A program made the position numbers and the translations under genes. Under the pieces are notes generated by a model. The model saw only the letters and a program-made list of their open reading frames with translations, had not been told where the DNA came from and made no database searches. Below are positions 17,993 through 25,013 of a DNA stretch of 64,000 nucleotides, piece by piece. This DNA comes from Novosphingobium sp. AAP83. GTDB taxonomy: Bacteria; Pseudomonadota; Alphaproteobacteria; Sphingomonadales; Sphingomonadaceae. Each line of letters starts with the position of its first letter. Within the stretch, counting starts at the first letter, position 1. Location: positions 1-64,000 of the forward strand of contig NZ_LJHY01000031.1 in the NCBI RefSeq assembly GCF_001295795.1, written 5' to 3'.

Positions 17993-19221
17993 CCTTCGGG
18001 GGTCGGGTCATCCCCATCCATCAACGCATCCAGCCCGGCGAGGCGGCCCGGCTCGAACAAAGCCTCGCCAAACATGAAGCCGACAATGTTGGGCTTGCCG
18101 ATGTGGTCCAGCAAAGCGGTAATCGTGAGCAGGATAGGCACAGACAAAAGCGCGCCCAACACGCCCCAGATCCACGAAAAATAGCTGATCGAAATCAGGA
18201 TCGCGACGGGGTTCAGCGTGAACCGAGCGCCAAGGATCGTAGGCGTGATTACGTTGGATTCAACCGCGTGCAGCCCGAGATAGGCCAGCATCGGAATGAC
18301 ACCGACGGCAACGCTTGGCGCAGTACCAAGCCCTACCAGCCCGATCAGGCCCATGAACATCAGCGGGCCGATATAGGGCAGGAAGTTGAGCACGAAGGCC
18401 AATCCGCCCCACATGATCGGCGCGCCAAGATCAAAGGCCCAAGCCCCTGTTGCCACGATCACGCCCACCCCGAAGTTTACGAGGGCCACGGTCAGGATAT
18501 AGCTGCTGACCCGTTCCTGTACGTCGCGCAATACTCGGGCGAGGCGCACCGATGCATTGAACGAATGGCGATCCAGCACCATTCGCCGCCGCATCCTGAT
18601 ACGCGATTCGATCATGAAGAAGGTCATCAGCAGCGTCAGAATGACTTCAAGGATTAAGCTGGGCGTGGCGATGGCCACTTGTTCGATCACCGAGGGGCTG
18701 GCGAGTACGACTTCGCGGCTGGAACTGCTGCCGGTAATGCGCGCAAGCTGGCGGTTGACGTCTGCGATCCATGAAAGATTGCCGCGCAATTCGGTGAAAC
18801 GCCGCGCCACTTGCCGCGCCAGCGATGGGACTTGATCCACCATAACAAAAGCGGGTTGCAAAATGAGCAGCAACGCCACCAGCACAATGGCGATCATGGC
18901 CAAAATCGCCACGAACGATGCCAGCATGTTGGGAAGGCCGATACGGGTGAGCCGGTCGGCCATGGGCGAGACAATGATCGTGAAAATCATCGCGGTGACA
19001 GGCGGCAGGAACACCACAGAGCCGATCGACAGGACAAACGGCAGCGCCAGAAACAGGCCGAGTCCCAACAGTAGAACAATCGCCGATTGCAACCGCGCGC
19101 GACGGTCATGCACGTCCAATTTGGGCGCAAGCATGTCAAACGGGTCTGGCTGGGTCGACTGGTTCACCTGTGGGGCAGCCTTGAAAATGAAGTTGCGCAG
19201 CGCGAAGCGCAAGTTCCCCAT
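17980..19221 (-). CDS. AI-2E family transporter (PerM/TqsA-like)
   Basis: 413 residues with about eight membrane helices in the family layout: paired helices at residues 42-95, a helix near 105, a long periplasmic or cytoplasmic middle part, and the C-terminal cluster including LNFLPYIGPLMFMGLIGLVG and the VESNVITPTILG motif. AI-2E proteins export or antiport various small solutes; the name does not prove autoinducer transport. It is a monocistronic gene, convergent with sodB. Confidence 0.88.
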   Translation of the reverse strand: MGNLRFALRNFIFKAAPQVNQSTQPDPFDMLAPKLDVHDRRARLQSAIVLLLGLGLFLALPFVLSIGSVVFLPPVTAMIFTIIVSPMADRLTRIGLPNMLASFVAILAMIAIVLVALLLILQPAFVMVDQVPSLARQVARRFTELRGNLSWIADVNRQLARITGSSSSREVVLASPSVIEQVAIATPSLILEVILTLLMTFFMIESRIRMRRRMVLDRHSFNASVRLARVLRDVQERVSSYILTVALVNFGVGVIVATGAWAFDLGAPIMWGGLAFVLNFLPYIGPLMFMGLIGLVGLGTAPSVAVGVIPMLAYLGLHAVESNVITPTILGARFTLNPVAILISISYFSWIWGVLGALLSVPILLTITALLDHIGKPNIVGFMFGEALFEPGRLAGLDALMDGDDPTPEGQAG

Positions 19222-19318
19222 TCACCGCAATTATTTGCCAATCAAGTGCGAGATTGGCCAGCCCTGCCGATTTGCCGATCAGCGTGGCGCAAATGCCCCG
19301 CTCTCCCGGCATCTGGCC

Positions 19319-19921
19319 CTAAGGCGTCTCGTGCTGGTGTCCGTGCAGCACCGTTTGATCCAGTTCGCTCATGATGGCGCTATGGGCGACGGCATCCAAT
19401 GTGCTGCGGCGCGGGATCTGGCCGCTTTCGATCATCAAGGTAAGCGCTGCCCGCGCCCGCCCGACACGGCTTTTGATTGTGCCGACAGCACAACCACAAA
19501 TCTTTGACGCCTCTTCATAGCTGAATCCGCCTGCGCCCACGAGGAGCAAAGCCTCGCGCCGTTCGGGCGGCAGGGTCAAAAGCGCCCTGTGCATGTCTGA
19601 AAGGTGCATCGGCCCTTCCTGCGCGGCCGGTGCCACAAGAATACGCTCTGCCACGGCTTCATCATAATCGCCGCGAAAGCGATTGCGGCGCATGTCAGTC
19701 AGGTAGGCATTGCGCAGGATCACAAATGTCCATGCCCGCATTGATGTGCCAGGTTCAAACCGTTCCTGCGCGGCCCACGCCTTTAACAGGGCTTCCTGCA
19801 CCAGATCATCGGCCAGATCGGGGCGCCCGCACAAACCACGCGCAAAGGCGCGCAAGTGCGGGATAACCCCCGTTAATTCACGTTTAAACGCAATAGGATC
19901 AATCGCCGGGCGCGGCGACAT
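19319..19921 (-). CDS. ecfG: General stress response ECF sigma factor EcfG
   Basis: 200 residues. Region 2 contains LADDLVQEALLKAWAAQERF and MRAWTFVILRNAYLTDMRR; region 4 contains LTLPPERREALLLVGAGGFSYEEAS and GTIKSRVGRARAAL, the EcfG-type pattern. It directs transcription from GGAAC-N16/17-CGTT promoters. It lies directly downstream of nepR; GAGG five bases before the ATG at 19921 supports that start, while an ATG at 19936 overlapping nepR is the alternative. The pair is read from an EcfG-type promoter upstream of nepR, implying autoregulation. Confidence 0.94.
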   Translation of the reverse strand: MSPRPAIDPIAFKRELTGVIPHLRAFARGLCGRPDLADDLVQEALLKAWAAQERFEPGTSMRAWTFVILRNAYLTDMRRNRFRGDYDEAVAERILVAPAAQEGPMHLSDMHRALLTLPPERREALLLVGAGGFSYEEASKICGCAVGTIKSRVGRARAALTLMIESGQIPRRSTLDAVAHSAIMSELDQTVLHGHQHETP

Positions 19922-19928
19922 GTCAGCC

Positions 19929-20102
19929 TCAGCCATGTGGGGGGGCATCCAGTTTATCAAGCAACTGGGTGAAGCTATCGGGCAACGGTTCATCCAGGAC
20001 AGAATCGTAAAGGCGTTTAAGCCCGTCTGCCCATTCGGGCGCGTGCGGCTTGGCCCCTTTCCGGCTTTTGGCACCGGGGATCATCGGCTTTTCTTTCGAC
20101 AT
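19929..20102 (-). CDS. nepR: Anti-sigma factor NepR
   Basis: 57 residues. The diagnostic helix LYDSVLDEPLPDSFTQLL is present, flanked by a basic flexible N-terminus. NepR binds EcfG and holds it inactive until phosphorylated PhyR displaces it. The start is uncertain: the strong ribosome site GGAGGGGGAGG lies 14 bases before the ATG at 20102 but only eight bases before an in-frame TTG at 20114. That G-rich leader is complementary to the C-rich loop of the small RNA at 23009-23094. Confidence 0.93.
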   Translation of the reverse strand: MSKEKPMIPGAKSRKGAKPHAPEWADGLKRLYDSVLDEPLPDSFTQLLDKLDAPPHG

Positions 20103-20230
20103 TCGCTCTGACAACGCCTCCCCCTCCAGGGATAATTTAAAAACAAACCGCAAAGAGGCGCGGCAGATGCGCATTTTACACCACTAGGGTCGCGCCGGTA
20201 GAGCAATCGCCAATGGTTCTTCAGACGTGG

Positions 20231-20255
20231 AACGATATGAGCCGCTGTCAGTTCC
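20231..20255 (-). promoter_or_regulatory. EcfG-dependent promoter of nepR-ecfG
   Basis: Read on the minus strand: GGAAC at 20255-20251, a 16-base spacer, and CGTT at 20234-20231. This is an exact match to the alphaproteobacterial EcfG consensus. It points at nepR about 130 bases downstream, giving a feedback loop. Confidence 0.85.
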
Positions 20256-20323
20256 CGTTTTGCCAGGACGCAAAGGAAATTCCTTTCCGACGGGTCTTGG
20301 GTCAAGGAGGACGAGCGCGCACA

Positions 20324-21994
20324 ATGGAGAGGCTTCTTGCGATGAAGAAGCAGGGGCCACGCTGGTACGAACGCTTCCCGCGTGCCGTACCGGTGGGGAT
20401 TTTCGTGATGACGATGGCGATCGCGCTGCTTAGCGTTTTTGCGCTCGAGGATGCCGAAGACCAACGCCAGAAAGCCCAGATCGCCCAAACTACCCAGGCA
20501 GTAGCATCGGGATTGGAACGAAGCGGTAACACAAATGCGGCCTATCTGTGGTCAAGCGCCGCTTTGTTTGCCTCCCAGCAATTCGTTGAAGCGCCCCTGT
20601 TTCGCACCTTCGTCACGCAGTTGCACCTTGAAGGCCGCTATGTCGGCTCGGACGGAATCGGATGGGCGATGAAGATGGACCGCATGTCTGTCCCGATGGT
20701 CGAAGCGATTATGCGGGGGGGAAACCAGCCAAAATTTTCCGTGCGGCCAAAACCTGCCATCGACCGGGCTTTTGTGGTGCCGGTGATGTTTCTGGAACCT
20801 GATTCTGTCCGCAACCGCCGCGCGATCGGCTTCGATATGTATTCTGAACCGGTGCGTCTGGCGGCGATGAATCGAGCTGAACGCAGCGGCCAGCCAACCG
20901 CAACAGGTCGGGTCGTGCTCTCGCAAGAAGCACGACCCGATGGGGCGGCGGGTTTTCTGGTTTATATGCCTGTCTATGCTTTGCAGAAAGAAGGCGGCAA
21001 GCACAAGCTGCGCGGCTTTGTCTATTCCCCGTTTGATGCGCAGACTTTTCTTACATCATCGATTGATGCCGCACAGCTTCAGGGTGCAGGCGTGCGCTTG
21101 TTTGATCCAACGCCCACCGGTTTGCAGCTTATGGCCAGCGTTGTCCCGGTCGGGCGCTCGGGGCAAACTGTGCGCCGTCCGGTCACTATTGCGGGTCACC
21201 GTTTCATGATCGAGCTTGCCGCACCGGCAACGGCGATGTTCTCGACAATGTCGGGAATGATGCTGCTGTTTGGCTTGCTTGTGGCAACGCTGCTGCTGGT
21301 CTTGGCACGCCTGTTGACGCAACAGGCAATTGAGGACCGGATTGCGCTGGCGTGGTTCGAACAGCAATCCTCGATCCGCAATTCCTTAACGCGCGAGCTT
21401 AATCACCGGGTCAAAAACACTTTGGCCAATGTGCTGTCGATTATAGCGTTGACCCGCCGTCGCGCCAAATCCTTGCCCGAATTTGCCGACAGTCTGGAGG
21501 GGCGTATCCGCGCACTTTCGGCAACGCATGATTTGTTAACGCAATCGGATTGGGGGACAACACCGGTTGCGCTGGTGATCCGGGCGGAACTGGCACCTTA
21601 CGCACAAGATGTGCTGCGGCATTTGGCGATTGAAGGTCCTGATTTGGAACTGGCTCCCAACGATGCCTTGTCTCTAGGCCTTGCTATCCATGAACTGGCG
21701 ACAAACGCCGCCAAGTATGGCGCGCTTAGCGTCGAACAGGGCCGTGTTTCCATCCATTGGGAAATCACCGAAGAAAACCTGGCACGGATCGAATGGATCG
21801 AAACTGGCGGACCTGCGATTGATGCCCGACAACAGCGCAAGCGCGGCTTTGGCACCGAATTGATCGAAAAGGTCGTAGCCCATGAACTGCGCCATCCGGT
21901 GGATTTGCAGTTCGATCCCGAAGGTGTGCGGTGCACCCTGTTTGTCCCGGTGCGCCGCCGTGATGGCTTTACCATGCGCCAGGGCCGCACCTGA
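20324..21994 (+). CDS. CHASE-domain sensor histidine kinase, PhyP-like (HWE/HisKA_2 type)
   Basis: 556 residues. One membrane helix lies near residues 22-42, a periplasmic CHASE-type sensor follows (VGSDGIGWAMKMDRM), and a second helix (LLFGLLVATLLLVLARLL) leads to an HWE/HisKA_2 module with phospho-acceptor His in RELNHRVKNTLANV and an ATPase N-box AIHELATNAAKYGAL. In Sphingomonas the kinase gene between ecfG and phyR is phyP, which controls PhyR phosphorylation and can act as a phosphatase. The position here is the same, so I infer the same role. AAGGAGG is 13 bases before this ATG; an ATG 18 bases later is an alternative. Confidence 0.87.
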   Translation: MERLLAMKKQGPRWYERFPRAVPVGIFVMTMAIALLSVFALEDAEDQRQKAQIAQTTQAVASGLERSGNTNAAYLWSSAALFASQQFVEAPLFRTFVTQLHLEGRYVGSDGIGWAMKMDRMSVPMVEAIMRGGNQPKFSVRPKPAIDRAFVVPVMFLEPDSVRNRRAIGFDMYSEPVRLAAMNRAERSGQPTATGRVVLSQEARPDGAAGFLVYMPVYALQKEGGKHKLRGFVYSPFDAQTFLTSSIDAAQLQGAGVRLFDPTPTGLQLMASVVPVGRSGQTVRRPVTIAGHRFMIELAAPATAMFSTMSGMMLLFGLLVATLLLVLARLLTQQAIEDRIALAWFEQQSSIRNSLTRELNHRVKNTLANVLSIIALTRRRAKSLPEFADSLEGRIRALSATHDLLTQSDWGTTPVALVIRAELAPYAQDVLRHLAIEGPDLELAPNDALSLGLAIHELATNAAKYGALSVEQGRVSIHWEITEENLARIEWIETGGPAIDARQQRKRGFGTELIEKVVAHELRHPVDLQFDPEGVRCTLFVPVRRRDGFTMRQGRT

Positions 21995-22016
21995 TGGCGC
22001 GGCCCTCAGGCTTCCA

Positions 22017-22811
22017 CTAGTCGAACGGGCGGCTGGACCCGAAGAACAGGGCCTGGCTGATCGCGGTGCGCACGGTCTGTTCCTGAAACGGCTTGGTTAC
22101 AAGATATGTCGGCTCTGGCCGATCTCCGGTCAGCAGGCGTTCGGGATAAGCCGTGATGAAAATCACCGGCACTGAACACATCCGCAAGATATCTTCCACT
22201 GCGTCTAGCCCCGAACTGCCATCGGCCAACTGGATATCGGCCAGCACCAGCCCCGGCTTTTCACGTGATACGATGTCGACCGCCTGCGTGCGTGTTGCTG
22301 CCATGCCGCAAACGTCGTGGCCCAATGACCGGACGAGGTCTTCAAGTTGCATTGATATCAGCGGCTCATCTTCGATGATCAGGACAGATGTTGCCGATTC
22401 CCGGTCGATTTCGGCAATCGCATCCTGAACAAGGTTTGCAACCTCATCGGGCTCACGATCCATGATATAGGCAGTATCATCGACGCTGAAGTCCTCCAGC
22501 GTCGTAAGCAGCAGGGCTTGCCGGTTGGCCGGTGTCATTGCCGCCAGCCGCTCTTGCGCTGCGGCCTCATGCTGGCCAAGTGCCCGGGAACGGTCAACCG
22601 TATCGACATAAGCGGTAGACCAGACGCGATTGAACGCATGGTAAAGCTGTGGCCGGCCTTCGCCGATCAGACCCCGCAGAGCGTCATCGGCAAGAGCGGC
22701 TTCAAGCGTGGCACGGACGAACGAATCGCCCGCGCTCTGGCTACCGGTCAATGCCCGCGCATAACGGCGCAGATATGGCAGTTGATTGGCAACTTTTGCA
22801 CCAAGAGACAT
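22017..22811 (-). CDS. phyR: General stress response regulator PhyR
   Basis: 264 residues. The N-terminal half is an ECF sigma-like domain (LPYLRRYARALTGSQSAGD; then MTPANRQALLLTTLEDFSVD) that mimics EcfG. The C-terminal half is a receiver domain with acidic pair IIEDEP, phospho-acceptor Asp in LVLADIQLAD, a Thr in IFITAYPE and Lys in VTKPF. On phosphorylation the sigma-like part binds NepR and frees EcfG. It is convergent with the phyP-like gene and has its own EcfG promoter at 22845-22870. Confidence 0.96.
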   Translation of the reverse strand: MSLGAKVANQLPYLRRYARALTGSQSAGDSFVRATLEAALADDALRGLIGEGRPQLYHAFNRVWSTAYVDTVDRSRALGQHEAAAQERLAAMTPANRQALLLTTLEDFSVDDTAYIMDREPDEVANLVQDAIAEIDRESATSVLIIEDEPLISMQLEDLVRSLGHDVCGMAATRTQAVDIVSREKPGLVLADIQLADGSSGLDAVEDILRMCSVPVIFITAYPERLLTGDRPEPTYLVTKPFQEQTVRTAISQALFFGSSRPFD

Positions 22812-22844
22812 TCAAACCCCTTCCCAGACAGTATCGTCCAGATC

Positions 22845-22870
22845 AACGCGCGAACCTGGTGTCCGGTTCC
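22845..22870 (-). promoter_or_regulatory. EcfG-dependent promoter of phyR
   Basis: Read on the minus strand: GGAAC at 22870-22866, a 17-base spacer, CGTT at 22848-22845. It lies about 35 bases before the phyR ATG at 22811, so phyR is expected to be amplified by the sigma factor it releases. Confidence 0.85.
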
Positions 22871-22976
22871 CGACCCCCGGCAAGAAGAAAGCAGGCTCCT
22901 TACAGATTGGATCTTCTTAGGCGCACCTTCTACATATATATCTGATATATAATGATAATAATTTTTCAAAAGTGTG

Positions 22977-23001
22977 GGAACCGCAAACCTTGATGGTCGT
23001 T
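22977..23001 (+). promoter_or_regulatory. EcfG-dependent promoter of a small RNA
   Basis: GGAAC at 22977-22981, a 16-base spacer, CGTT at 22998-23001, plus strand. No protein gene follows on this strand; instead there are two hairpins and a T-run terminator ending at 23094. An AT-rich tract (22931-22973) just upstream may act as an UP-like element. Confidence 0.85.
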
Positions 23002-23008
23002 TTCCCTA

Positions 23009-23094
23009 TGTCACCACCGAGACCCCCCCTCCCGTCCAAACGGTGGTGATACGATCCCGAAAGGTCCTCGTCGGCAACGACGGGGACCTTTTTT
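23009..23094 (+). ncRNA. Predicted EcfG-controlled small RNA, GsrN-like
   Basis: About 86 bases from the expected start a few bases after CGTT to the last T of the terminator. It holds a perfect 9-base stem (23011-23019 with 23041-23049) enclosing a 21-base loop with an uninterrupted C-rich run CCCCCCCTCCC (23023-23033), then the terminator hairpin. GsrN of Caulobacter is an EcfG-type-sigma-controlled small RNA with an exposed C-rich 5' loop that pairs with target mRNAs, and homologues have been reported close to general stress loci in related bacteria. Promoter, size, architecture and location all fit. Homology is inferred from structure, not alignment. Confidence 0.75.
23060..23094 (+). terminator. 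Rho-independent terminator of the small RNA
   Basis: A 14-base stem (23060-23073 with 23078-23091, one G-U pair) is closed by a GCAA tetraloop and followed by six Ts (23089-23094). A second GC-rich hairpin with a TTTTT tail lies about 10 bases further on (around 23107-23152) and may catch read-through. Confidence 0.9.
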
Positions 23095-23158
23095 GGCAGA
23101 TCATACGCCCCGGCTGCACGCCTCTTTGGTGTGTGGCCGGGGTGGCTTTTTCCGGCGC

Positions 23159-23617
23159 TCAAACCCGATAGGAAAGGGCGCTGCGAATGCGCCCGAGCAG
23201 CCCTTCGGGTTTGTGGTGTTGGATCAGAGCAATCAATTCATCGGTATGGAAAGGTTTGGCCAGCACGTGGCCGAGCACGGCAGCCGTGGGCGGGATCGAT
23301 CCGGGCGCTGCGGTCGTGAACACGACCAGTGGCCGCGCTCCACCCAGTTGCATCGCCAGCTCCGCCAAAGCCCAACCATCATCCCGATCGGCCAGGTGCA
23401 CATCAAGCACCAGAACCGAAGGAACCTGGCGGCCCAGATGCTGCATCGCTTCTGCAATGCTGGCGCAAGTGATGACCGGATCGGCACCGGCCTCAAAAAG
23501 CGCTTCGGCAATATCGAGCGCAATCAGGCCGTCATCTTCCACCACCAACGCATGGCCGAGCGCTCTGCGCGTCGTACGCGCTACCGGCTTGGTCTGGCCA
23601 TGGTCATCGCTGGTCAA
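23159..23617 (-). CDS. Single-domain response regulator
   Basis: 152 residues from a TTG at 23617; no better in-frame start lies between the promoter and the receiver core. The core has acidic pair VVEDDGLIAL, phospho-acceptor Asp in LVLDVHLADRDDGW, Thr in VVFTTAAP and Lys in VLAKPFHTDEL. There is no output domain. Single-domain regulators such as SdrG and MrrA act as phosphate relays in the alphaproteobacterial general stress response. This one lacks an evident FATGUY signature. The EcfG promoter at 23651-23675 and its position in the stress locus support such a role. Confidence 0.85.
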   Translation of the reverse strand: MTSDDHGQTKPVARTTRRALGHALVVEDDGLIALDIAEALFEAGADPVITCASIAEAMQHLGRQVPSVLVLDVHLADRDDGWALAELAMQLGGARPLVVFTTAAPGSIPPTAAVLGHVLAKPFHTDELIALIQHHKPEGLLGRIRSALSYRV

Positions 23618-23650
23618 CGTGGTCTGTATTCCCGGGGGCTCTGTCGATCA

Positions 23651-23675
23651 AACGCGAAGCGGCCCCCACCGTTCC
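23651..23675 (-). promoter_or_regulatory. EcfG-dependent promoter of the single-domain response regulator
   Basis: Read on the minus strand: GGAAC at 23675-23671, 16-base spacer, CGTT at 23654-23651, about 34 bases before the TTG start. The -35 element lies inside a 9-base inverted repeat (23666-23674 with 23682-23690) that may also end the upstream GNAT-like transcript. Confidence 0.85.
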
Positions 23676-23702
23676 AAAGCAGAACGGTGGTCCCGGCCAA
23701 AA

Positions 23703-24860
23703 TCAGAGCGGCTTGTCGTAGATCACGTAAGACTTGTTGACGGTGCTGTTGATGGCTTCGGCAATGGCATTCATTCCTTGGTTGTCTTCCAGAATCCAGC
23801 CGATCTCTCCGCGCTTTGCGTCATATTCGCGGATCGCGTTGCGGCGGATATACTCGATCATCATGAACGCCAGTTGGCTGGCCATGCGCGATGATTGCAG
23901 CCGTTTGCGCACACCCATCAACGGCACGCGCATCGTGTGTACCTTTGGCTTGCGCAACCACAGCAGCAGCTTGGCCCAGTTGAACGGAAACAGCTTGCCG
24001 CCCATGGGCTTGATCACTTCGTTCAGGTCGGGCAGCGTCATCATGAACGCCACCGGCTCGCCTTCATACTCGGCAATCATGATCAGGTCTTCGCGCACAA
24101 TCGGCTTGAACTTCTTCCCCGCATATTTGATCTCGGCATCGCTGAACGGCACAAAGCCCCAGTTATCCGACCACGCATCGTTGAGAATATCGAGGATCAG
24201 CGCGGCTTCGGCATCGAACTTTGATTTGTCGACATTGCGGATGCGGATCTTTGCGTTCTTTTCGCCCGATTGGATGATGCGCTGGATCAGCGGCGGAAAC
24301 TCGTTGAGGATGTCCAAATCATAGGTGTTGAGCGTCTTGGCGGTTTGATAGCCCAGCGCCTCGATATAGTGGCGATAGCGTTCGGGCTGGTGGCCCATCA
24401 TCACCGTTGGTGCCTGATCGAAGCCCTTGATCAACTGGCCCGGCTCTTCCCAGATCGACATCGACAGCGGGGCTAAAACGCGGGTCATGCCTTTGGTGCG
24501 CAACCAATCCTCGGCACGGCCGATCAGGGCTTGCGCCACCGGTTCGTCCTCGGCTTCGAGCATGCCCCAATTGCCAGTGCCCGGGCCCATGCCTTGTGAT
24601 GCATCCATGGCGATGGCCAGATGATCGATATGCGCCGAAATGCGCCCCACCACCGCGCCTGCGCGCCGTGCGAGGAACAACTGGACATCGGCATGGCCAA
24701 AGAACGGGTTCTTACCCGGCGTAATCAGCTCTTCAGCGTCCATCCGCAGCGGCGGCACCCAGCACGGTTCGGACGCATTGAGGCGATAAGCCAGATCGAT
24801 AAAGGCCTTTCGGTCAGCCTTGCCGGAGACGGGAGTGATGATTACTTCACTAGGAGCCAC
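23703..24860 (-). CDS. GNAT-fold acyltransferase-like protein (YghO-like)
   Basis: 385 residues from a GTG at 24860; a TTG at 24914 is possible. Landmarks are NASEPCWVPPLRMDAEELI, NPFFGHADVQLFLARRAG, VVGRISAHID and a C-terminal half with VAFMMTLPDLNE and GEIGWILEDNQGMNAIAEA. This two-domain GNAT layout is that of E. coli YghO-like proteins. From memory, the bacterial ceramide synthase of Caulobacter is a GNAT-like protein of similar size, and sphingomonads make glycosphingolipids, so an acyl-transfer role in sphingolipid synthesis is possible but unproven. It is divergent from a fatty acid desaturase. Confidence 0.7.
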   Translation of the reverse strand: MAPSEVIITPVSGKADRKAFIDLAYRLNASEPCWVPPLRMDAEELITPGKNPFFGHADVQLFLARRAGAVVGRISAHIDHLAIAMDASQGMGPGTGNWGMLEAEDEPVAQALIGRAEDWLRTKGMTRVLAPLSMSIWEEPGQLIKGFDQAPTVMMGHQPERYRHYIEALGYQTAKTLNTYDLDILNEFPPLIQRIIQSGEKNAKIRIRNVDKSKFDAEAALILDILNDAWSDNWGFVPFSDAEIKYAGKKFKPIVREDLIMIAEYEGEPVAFMMTLPDLNEVIKPMGGKLFPFNWAKLLLWLRKPKVHTMRVPLMGVRKRLQSSRMASQLAFMMIEYIRRNAIREYDAKRGEIGWILEDNQGMNAIAEAINSTVNKSYVIYDKPL

Positions 24861-25013
24861 GTTCTTGCCTTTGTTTGCGGGTAAGCGGGGTTTGGTCGGC
24901 GAACTGCGGTTCAATCCGGCCCATTGTCAAGCCACAGGACGCAAGTGGGAGCGTTCTTTGGCGCAATTGCCCGGCAATCGCCGGGTCAACAGGGTAAACT
25001 GGAACTGCAAGGC

